This document shows positions 1 to 4,767 of a stretch of DNA of 11,631 nt, piece after piece. The notes beneath the pieces are model-generated. The model saw only the letters and a list, made by a program, of their open reading frames with translations. It did not search any database and was not told the origin of the DNA. Both the position numbers and the translations under genes were made by a program. The DNA is taken from positions 1-11,631 of the forward strand of contig JABUEV010000032.1 in the NCBI GenBank assembly GCA_013314865.1, read 5' to 3'. The first letter of the stretch is position 1. Each line of letters opens with the position of its first letter. This stretch comes from Bacteroidales bacterium (GTDB taxonomy: Bacteria > Bacteroidota > Bacteroidia > Bacteroidales > VadinHA17).

Positions 1-315
1 CCTTATGCTGTGGAAGCATGGCCCGAAGGAAACCAGCGACATCTATCAGCTGAAAGCGCTTTGTACTGCAGGGTGATAACCGAGGGAATGTTTGGCTTTC
101 GCCCTACAGGTCTCAGATCCTTCTCAGTAACGCCTCAGCTTCCCTCAGACTGGGACCAGATGTCGCTCGAAAAAATGAAAGCGTTCGGGGGAAGGAGCAT
201 AGATATTAAAGTTCGGCGTGTCGGCGCTAAAATAAAAGTTGATGTTTTTTCTGACGGAAAAATCGTTAAAAGTACTGAGGTTATAAATGGCACCCGGGTG
301 GATGTAAAGCTTTGA
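1..315 (+). CDS. Glycosidase-like protein, C-terminal fragment
   Basis: This is the last 104 codons of a gene that begins before the window; the frame is open from base 1 and stops with TGA at 313-315. The visible part starts with PYAVEAWPEGNQRHLSAES, continues through a helical segment and a TGLRSFSVTPQLPSDW stretch, and ends in short beta-strand-like segments (IDIKVRR, IKVDVFSDGK). This pattern, the last helices of a barrel followed by a beta-sandwich tail, resembles the C-terminus of six-hairpin (alpha/alpha)6 glycosidases such as the rhamnosidase-like families. The family assignment is from memory of the motif style, and the catalytic residues lie outside the window. A role in glycoside cleavage would suit the sugar-processing operon at 1380-4752, but a convergent gene and a repeat region lie between them. 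No signal peptide can be judged. Confidence 0.6.
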   Translation, partial: PYAVEAWPEGNQRHLSAESALYCRVITEGMFGFRPTGLRSFSVTPQLPSDWDQMSLEKMKAFGGRSIDIKVRRVGAKIKVDVFSDGKIVKSTEVINGTRVDVKL

Positions 316-330
316 ATCAGTCAGAAAGCT

Positions 331-369
331 GTTTCGGGTTTAGGGTTTCGCGTTTCGCGTTTCGGGTTA
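331..369. repeat. Heptamer tandem array, GTTTCGS type
   Basis: Five consecutive 7-bp units begin 15 bases after the upstream stop codon: GTTTCGG, GTTTAGG, GTTTCGC, GTTTCGC and GTTTCGG, followed by a partial GTTA. The period is exactly seven, with variation only at positions 5 and 7. It is non-coding. The unit differs from that of the second heptamer array at 551-632 but has the same length. Confidence 0.9.
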
Positions 370-403
370 TTTGTTTATAAGTTGAAATGTTGAAAGGCAT
401 CTT

Positions 404-419
404 CCGACGCTTCAGTCGG
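404..419. repeat. Small hairpin (inverted repeat)
   Basis: CCGAC (404-408) and GTCGG (415-419) form a perfect 5-bp stem around a 6-base loop. It directly abuts the 31-bp tandem repeat. No T-run follows, so it reads as part of a palindromic intergenic element rather than as an intrinsic terminator. Confidence 0.6.
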
Positions 420-481
420 GCCTGCCCTGACAAACGAAGTTTCGTCAGCGGCCTGCCCTGACAAACGAAGTTTCGTCAGCG
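420..481. repeat. Two exact tandem copies of a 31-bp hairpin unit
   Basis: Copies at 420-450 and 451-481 are identical and directly adjacent. Each begins GCCTGCCCTGAC and ends TTTCGTCAGCG. Within each copy CTGAC pairs with GTCAG and AAAC pairs with GTTT around a GAA loop, with one bulged C (hairpins at 427-448 and 458-479). This looks like a REP-like palindromic intergenic element that duplicated recently. Whether it recurs elsewhere in the genome cannot be seen from this window. Confidence 0.85.
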
Positions 482-489
482 GATTTCGT

Positions 490-505
490 CCCGATCATAA
501 TCGGG
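490..505. repeat. CCCGAT/ATCGGG hairpin
   Basis: CCCGAT (490-495) and ATCGGG (500-505) form a perfect 6-bp stem around the 4-base loop CATA. It lies nine bases after the second 31-bp copy and closes the hairpin cluster. No T-run follows on the plus strand. Confidence 0.65.
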
Positions 506-550
506 GCTCAACAAAACCTGTACAACCAGCAAAATCCTTAAAAACTGATC

Positions 551-632
551 ACCGATTACCGGTTACCGAATACCGATTACCGATTACCGAATACCGATTA
601 TACCGACTACCGATTACCGGTTACCGGTTACC
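551..632. repeat. Heptamer tandem array, ACCGRWT type
   Basis: Eleven consecutive units of the form ACCGATT, ACCGGTT, ACCGAAT or ACCGACT run without interruption, apart from one 9-base unit (ACCGATTAT at 593-601), and end with a partial ACC. The ACCG core is invariant and variation is confined to the last three bases. The array stops 4 bases before the stop codon of the minus-strand gene at 637. It is non-coding in register with either neighbour. Confidence 0.92.
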
Positions 633-636
633 TCTT

Positions 637-1239
637 TCACCCCCCTTTAAGTCTCCTTATCTCATTGAAATGGTCCCTGGCCATCTTTTCCCTTGCCTCC
701 CTTGACGACTTACGGTAAGCCTCATATTCTTCCTTTAGCTCCTTTAACTCATTCTTTGTATGTTTTGTCACAGCCAGACTTCGTTTTAAAGCTACATAAC
801 CAATTGCAATTACCACCAGGAGACCTGCTATAATCGTCCACATTATGCTGTTATAGACAGATTTGCTTACTTTGAGTCCAAGGAGATCTATGCTGTTTTT
901 TGTTTTTGTAATTTCTTCAAGCTCCGTTTTAGTGTTTTCAAGGTTCCTGGAAAGTGAGTCTATGGTTTCTGTCCTGGCAGCGTTTATGTTTTTCAGGGAT
1001 GAAATTTGATTTCTTGCAGATGCAAGTGAATCAAGTGCATTGGATTTTATTTTCTGGAACATATCTTCCCTGATTGCCCGGTAGTTTTCATAAATCCTGG
1101 TTTTGTCCTCCAGATATTTCATCTGCTCCTTCAGGTTTTCCTTTAGCAAGGCTTCAGGCATTGTTGTCTGAGGAAATATTTTGCAGGTTAGCAAGGGGAT
1201 AAGAAACAGAATTACGATAATAAATCTCTTTGTTTTCAT
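637..1239 (-). CDS. Coiled-coil protein with signal peptide and mid-protein membrane helix
   Basis: No enzymatic function is recognisable. From the preferred start the protein has 200 residues. It has an N-terminal signal or anchor (MKTKRFIIVILFLIPLL), then about 100 residues of charged helix with heptad character (DKTRIYENYRAIREDMFQK through NLENTKTELEEITK). A strongly hydrophobic membrane helix follows at about residues 130-152 (IMWTIIAGLLVVIAIGYVAL), then a second charged helical tail ending HFNEIRRLKGG. I recall similar Bacteroidota proteins, often carrying an implausible tRNA-methyltransferase name; nothing here resembles a methyltransferase. An in-frame ATG at 1266 would add nine residues (MNLPKRPQE) before the signal peptide. 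The 1239 start is chosen because it gives a normal signal-peptide N-region and has AAGAGG nine bases upstream. LLTC could be a weak lipobox, but Thr before Cys is atypical. Topology suggests a stalk-like envelope protein. Confidence 0.8.
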   Translation of the reverse strand: MKTKRFIIVILFLIPLLTCKIFPQTTMPEALLKENLKEQMKYLEDKTRIYENYRAIREDMFQKIKSNALDSLASARNQISSLKNINAARTETIDSLSRNLENTKTELEEITKTKNSIDLLGLKVSKSVYNSIMWTIIAGLLVVIAIGYVALKRSLAVTKHTKNELKELKEEYEAYRKSSREAREKMARDHFNEIRRLKGG

Positions 1240-1379
1240 TTCCTGTGGCCTCTTAGGTAGGTTCATAACAATCTGTTATTGTTTTAACGAATAACCACTT
1301 TGAAAATTATCCAAAAATCAGTAAGTTTATCATAATAAAAACCAGCCATATTCCACGTAAACAATAAAATGATTTAAAA

Positions 1380-2744
1380 ATGACAAAGAGGAGGGAATTT
1401 ATCAGGAAAAGTGCAATCGGGACAGCCGCAATTGCAATTGGAGGAGTTAAACTTAGTGCCAGATCCTATAAATCTGTTATCGGAGCAAATGAAAGGATTA
1501 CTGTCGCTGTCATAGGTATCCGGGGGCAGGGAGGAAGCCATATCAACAATTTCTGCTCAATGAAGGAAAGTCATAATGTAAGATTAAAGACTATTTGTGA
1601 TGTTGATGAACAGTATTTTGCTGACAAGGCAAAGATAATTTCTGAGCGAACCGGGGAAAATCCTGTAACTGTATGGGACATGCGCAGGGTATTCGATGAC
1701 AAGGAGATTGACGCCGTTTCATTTGCAACTCCAAACCACTGGCATGCACTTGGCACAATTTGGGCATGCCAGGCAGGCAAACATGTTTACATTGAAAAGC
1801 CCTGCTGTCATAACATCTTTGAAGGAAGGAAGATGGTTGAAGCTGCAAGAAAATACAACGTACGTGTTCAGGTCGGATTTCAGAACCGTTCTTCCAGGAA
1901 TGTCATTGAAGCAATAAAATTTCTGCATGAAGGAGGCATTGGCGATGTCTATCTGGCAAGGGGATTATGCTATAAGCCTCGCGATTCGTTTGGTATAGCT
2001 CCTGACAGTGATCCGCCGGCATCCCTGCATTATGACATGTGGCTGGGTCCGGCTCCATGGCGTCCTTACAACGAGAAAAGAGTTCATTATAACTGGCACT
2101 GGTTCTGGGATACGGGAAATGGCGACACGGGCAACCAGGGACCTCATCAGTTTGATATCGCCAGATGGGGACTAAACAAGAATGAGCATCCTGTCTCTGT
2201 TTTCTCTATGGGAGGAATCTTCGGCATTGACCCTAAAGAATGTGCACAGGAAACACCTAATACCCAGTCTTCTCTTTTCAGATATAAAGACGGCAAAATC
2301 CTTGAATTTGAAACAAGAGGCCGCTATACAAACGCTGAAGCCGAACTTGGAGTGCTGATAGGAAATATCTTCTATGGAACCGAAGGATACCTGGAAATCA
2401 ACGGTAACACATGGAAAGCCTACAGGAGACGTGAAAAAGAACCCTTTGCCGGTTCAGGTGAGGGACAAAGAATCGACGTCACATCAACACGTGAAGAAAA
2501 TATCTCAAGCCATCCGGGTAATTTTATAGATGCTGTCAGATCCGGCAAGAATGAAGATCTCCACTGCGATATAAAGGAAGGGTACTTGTCATCAGCACTA
2601 CCACTGCTGGCAAACATATCTTACCGGCTTGGCAGGGAACTTACATTTGACGGATCAGCTGAGAAATTTGTTAAAGACCCTGAGGCTGATAAATTGCTTA
2701 CAAGAGTTTACAGGAAACCCTATGTCGTACCTGCAAAGGTTTAA
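1380..2744 (+). CDS. Exported Gfo/Idh/MocA-family oxidoreductase
   Basis: This is a 454-residue NAD(P)-dependent sugar oxidoreductase of the Gfo/Idh/MocA family. The N-terminus has a twin-arginine type leader (RREFIRK at 4-10, then a small hydrophobic stretch), which suggests folded export. The Rossmann region starts with TVAVIGIRGQGG (41-52), followed by ICDVD (72-76), and NHWH (119-122) follows the next strand. EKP at 139-141 carries the family's catalytic lysine. The WDTGNGDTGNQGPHQFDIARW segment (243-263) carries the likely catalytic histidine (H256) in the substrate domain. Length and motif order are complete. The leader before ATG is A/T-rich with no Shine-Dalgarno. It is first of three same-strand genes, and the next start lies inside its 3' end. 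Members oxidise or epimerise sugar hydroxyls, and some make 3-keto-glycosides; the substrate here is unknown. An exported enzyme would need a tightly held cofactor, as in Zymomonas glucose-fructose oxidoreductase. Confidence 0.93.
   Translation: MTKRREFIRKSAIGTAAIAIGGVKLSARSYKSVIGANERITVAVIGIRGQGGSHINNFCSMKESHNVRLKTICDVDEQYFADKAKIISERTGENPVTVWDMRRVFDDKEIDAVSFATPNHWHALGTIWACQAGKHVYIEKPCCHNIFEGRKMVEAARKYNVRVQVGFQNRSSRNVIEAIKFLHEGGIGDVYLARGLCYKPRDSFGIAPDSDPPASLHYDMWLGPAPWRPYNEKRVHYNWHWFWDTGNGDTGNQGPHQFDIARWGLNKNEHPVSVFSMGGIFGIDPKECAQETPNTQSSLFRYKDGKILEFETRGRYTNAEAELGVLIGNIFYGTEGYLEINGNTWKAYRRREKEPFAGSGEGQRIDVTSTREENISSHPGNFIDAVRSGKNEDLHCDIKEGYLSSALPLLANISYRLGRELTFDGSAEKFVKDPEADKLLTRVYRKPYVVPAKV
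2712..2717 (+). promoter_or_regulatory. Ribosome binding site deciding the DUF6807 start
   Basis: AGGAAA lies four bases upstream of the ATG at 2722, inside the 3' end of the oxidoreductase gene. It supports 2722 over the in-frame ATG at 2629, which would overlap the upstream gene by more than 110 bases and put about 30 uncharacteristic residues before the signal peptide. Its position suggests translational coupling. Confidence 0.6.
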
Positions 2745-3846
2745 TATCCGCTTCCTGTTTCAGTTTAATCTGAAATCAGATTTACGAAGAACTTTATTCT
2801 TTCTGGTTCTTCCCTGGTTTATTTCATTCCCGGGAGAGGAAGTCGTAGGCCAGGTATTAAAGGAGCCCTTTGTAAGTCTTAAAAGGAACGATAATGAAAG
2901 AACGATAGATGTGCTGGTCGACGGTAAACATTTTACTTCATACCTGTGGCCGGAGAATGTCTATAAACCAATACTCTATCCCGTAAGAACTTCATCCGGT
3001 ACAATTGTAACAAGAGGATTTCCAATTGAACCACGTCAGGGAGAGAGGAATGACCATATTCACCAGGTAGGAATCTGGTTGAATTATGGGAATGTCAACG
3101 GCATTGACTTCTGGGGTAACGGATATCGCGGAATCAGGGAACCTGAAGGCGGAGTAATTGAACATGTTTCATTTGAAAAACTTACTGAGGGTACGGGCGA
3201 GGCTGTTATTGTCGACAGATGCCGGTGGCTTGATCCGGGAGGAAAGGAGTTGCTTGCAGAAAAGACTGAATATCATTTTATTGCCAGGGGCTCGTTACGG
3301 ATTATCGACAGGGTGACATCCCTAAAGGCTACCGGAGGGGATGTTAGAATGAAAGATACCAAGGAGGGAATGTTCGGAATAAGGATAGCCCGCCAGCTTG
3401 AGCTTCCTTCAGCACCTGATGAAACACTTACCCTGCTGGACGCTGAAGGTAAGCCTTTTACTGTCAAAGGCTATACCGGTAATGACATTACAGGCAACTA
3501 CAGAAGCAGTGAGGGTATTACAGGCAATTCAGTATGGGGAACCCGTGCCCGATGGATGCTTCTTTACGGCATGATCGGACTCGAAAAAATATCCCTGGCA
3601 GTTTGTGATCATCCTGAAAACGTTAATTATCCTACATTCTGGCATGCCAGAGGGTATGGCCTTTTTGCAGCGAATCCCCTCGGAGCCCGTGATTTTACAC
3701 AGGGCAGGGAATCTCTTGATTTCATGATAAGAGATGGAGAAACTGCAGTCTTCAGATACAGAGTTATTATAGGGAATGGTGATGAGTACCTTACAGAGGA
3801 TGAGATAAATAAGTTGGCTGATGATTTTTCCCGACTCTATAAATAG
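2722..3846 (+). CDS. Secreted DUF6807 (PmoA-like) family protein
   Basis: The protein has 374 residues from the chosen start. It opens with a basic N-region and a hydrophobic segment (LRRTLFFLVLPWFISF, 21-36), consistent with a signal peptide or anchor. The mature part shows the hallmarks I associate with the DUF6807 family, often named 'methane oxygenase PmoA'. These are LYPVRTSSG (85-93), TRGFPIEP (97-104), DHIHQVGIWLNYG (111-123, with H112 and H114 as candidate catalytic or metal residues), KDTKEGMFGIRIAR (211-224) and FWHARGYGLFAANPLG (306-321). The name PmoA is misleading: nothing links it to particulate methane monooxygenase, which is a membrane copper protein. Family members commonly sit beside Gfo/Idh/MocA and sugar-isomerase genes, as here, so a role in sugar or keto-sugar conversion is inferred, but the reaction is unknown. 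The gene overlaps its upstream neighbour by 23 bp, and the next gene starts 22 bases after its stop. Confidence 0.85.
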   Translation: MSYLQRFNIRFLFQFNLKSDLRRTLFFLVLPWFISFPGEEVVGQVLKEPFVSLKRNDNERTIDVLVDGKHFTSYLWPENVYKPILYPVRTSSGTIVTRGFPIEPRQGERNDHIHQVGIWLNYGNVNGIDFWGNGYRGIREPEGGVIEHVSFEKLTEGTGEAVIVDRCRWLDPGGKELLAEKTEYHFIARGSLRIIDRVTSLKATGGDVRMKDTKEGMFGIRIARQLELPSAPDETLTLLDAEGKPFTVKGYTGNDITGNYRSSEGITGNSVWGTRARWMLLYGMIGLEKISLAVCDHPENVNYPTFWHARGYGLFAANPLGARDFTQGRESLDFMIRDGETAVFRYRVIIGNGDEYLTEDEINKLADDFSRLYK

Positions 3847-3867
3847 TTTGAATTGTACCGGTAGTTA

Positions 3868-4752
3868 ATGATGAAAAACCATATTTCCAGAAAAGAATTT
3901 CTTCAGAGGAGTGTATTGGCAGGATTTGGACTGTCAGTTGCCAAGCCTTTTCCCTGGTTAGCCACCAATTCTGTCTCAGAAATGAAGTTTGGTCTGGTAA
4001 CTTATCAATGGGGCCGTGATTGGGACCTTCAGACACTGATAAGCAATTGTGAAAAGGCCGGCTATAAAGGAGTGGAGCTTCGGACACAGCATTCGCACGG
4101 AGTTGAAACAAACCTTTCTCCTTCCCAGCGTGCAGAGGTGAGAAAGAGATTCAATGACAGCTCTGTTATATGTGTAGGTTATGGCTCTAATTATGAATAT
4201 CATAGTCCTGACCCGGCAATACTTCGGAAGAATATTGAAGAAACGAAGGAATACATAAAACTTTGCAGTGATATCGGAGCAACAGGACTAAAGGTAAAAC
4301 CCAACGATCTGCCGGAAGGTGTTCCGAAAGAAAAGACCATATCACAGATCGCAGATTCGCTGAATGAAGTAGGCCGGTTTGCACGGGATTACGGGCAGAT
4401 CATAAGGGTTGAGGTGCATGGAAACCTGACACAGGAAATACCTGTAATGAAAGCTATTTTCGATCAGGTGACGGAACCTGAAGTGAGGATCTGCTGGAAC
4501 TGCAATGATCAGGACTTACTTCCGCCGGGCCTTGAAGCTAACTTCAATATGATAAGCAAATGGTTTGGAGACACTGTTCATGTGAGGGAACTGAATGAAG
4601 GCTCATATCCGTACCAACAGCTTTTCAGTCTTTTCAACAGGATTGGCTACAAAGGATGGATCCTTCTTGAAGCCCGTACTGAACCCGCTGACAGAGTCAG
4701 TGCAATGAAAGAACAGATTGAAATATTCAACAGGATGATAAAATCTGTTTAG
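3868..4752 (+). CDS. Exported TIM-barrel sugar isomerase/epimerase-like protein
   Basis: This is a 294-residue protein of the xylose-isomerase-like TIM-barrel superfamily (sugar phosphate isomerase/epimerase, AP-endonuclease-2 type). It begins MMKNHISRKEFLQRS followed by a short hydrophobic stretch, a Tat-like leader with Arg-Lys in place of the Arg-Arg pair. Barrel strands can be followed from MKFGLVTYQW (39-48) through GYKGVELR (65-72, E70), IGATGLKVKP (136-145), IIRVEVHG (178-185, E182), VRICWNCND (206-214), DTVHVREL (235-242, H238) and GWILLEAR (263-270, E268). E182, H238 and E268 fit three of the usual four metal ligands; the Asp normally on the following strand falls in WNCND and may be N213 or D214. 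It is the last gene of the three-gene unit. Relatives isomerise, epimerise, dehydrate or cleave sugars, including deglycosylation of keto-glycosides. The substrate is not predictable. A second ATG follows immediately at 3871. Confidence 0.88.
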   Translation: MMKNHISRKEFLQRSVLAGFGLSVAKPFPWLATNSVSEMKFGLVTYQWGRDWDLQTLISNCEKAGYKGVELRTQHSHGVETNLSPSQRAEVRKRFNDSSVICVGYGSNYEYHSPDPAILRKNIEETKEYIKLCSDIGATGLKVKPNDLPEGVPKEKTISQIADSLNEVGRFARDYGQIIRVEVHGNLTQEIPVMKAIFDQVTEPEVRICWNCNDQDLLPPGLEANFNMISKWFGDTVHVRELNEGSYPYQQLFSLFNRIGYKGWILLEARTEPADRVSAMKEQIEIFNRMIKSV

Positions 4753-4767
4753 GATTGTTGATCTGTC

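Larger units (their letters stand above)
316..636. other. Repeat-filled convergent intergenic region
   Basis: This stretch lies between the stop of the glycosidase fragment and the stop of the convergent coiled-coil gene. I see no coding frame in it. It is made mostly of repeats, annotated separately: a GTTTCGS heptamer array, a small hairpin, two tandem copies of a 31-bp hairpin unit, another hairpin, and a longer ACCGRWT heptamer array. About 45 bases of ordinary sequence (roughly 506-550) separate the last hairpin from the second array. None of the hairpins is followed by a T-run, so no classical rho-independent terminator can be called. Confidence 0.85.

Noticed and set aside
331..369. 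Telomere-like repeat (one unit reads GTTTAGG)
   Set aside because: Only one of five units has that sequence, the array is internal to a chromosomal context, and the consensus is GTTTCGS.
420..481. Possible CRISPR repeats
   Set aside because: The two 31-bp copies are directly adjacent, with no spacer between them. Only two copies exist and no cas gene is in the window.
404..505. Rho-independent terminators
   Set aside because: None of the stems is followed by a run of T on either strand that would make a classical terminator.
1267..1379. Promoters in the divergent gap before the oxidoreductase
   Set aside because: TTTG and TAnnTTT-like strings occur on both strands, but none has the expected spacing, so no site is called.
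2629..2721. N-terminal extension of the DUF6807 protein from an ATG at 2629
   Set aside because: It lies wholly inside the oxidoreductase gene, has no good ribosome binding site and would bury the signal peptide. The 2722 start is better supported.
4753..4767. Bidirectional terminator between convergent genes
   Set aside because: Only 15 bases separate the stops. The best pairing (AGGAT with ATCCT) has a long loop and no T-tract.
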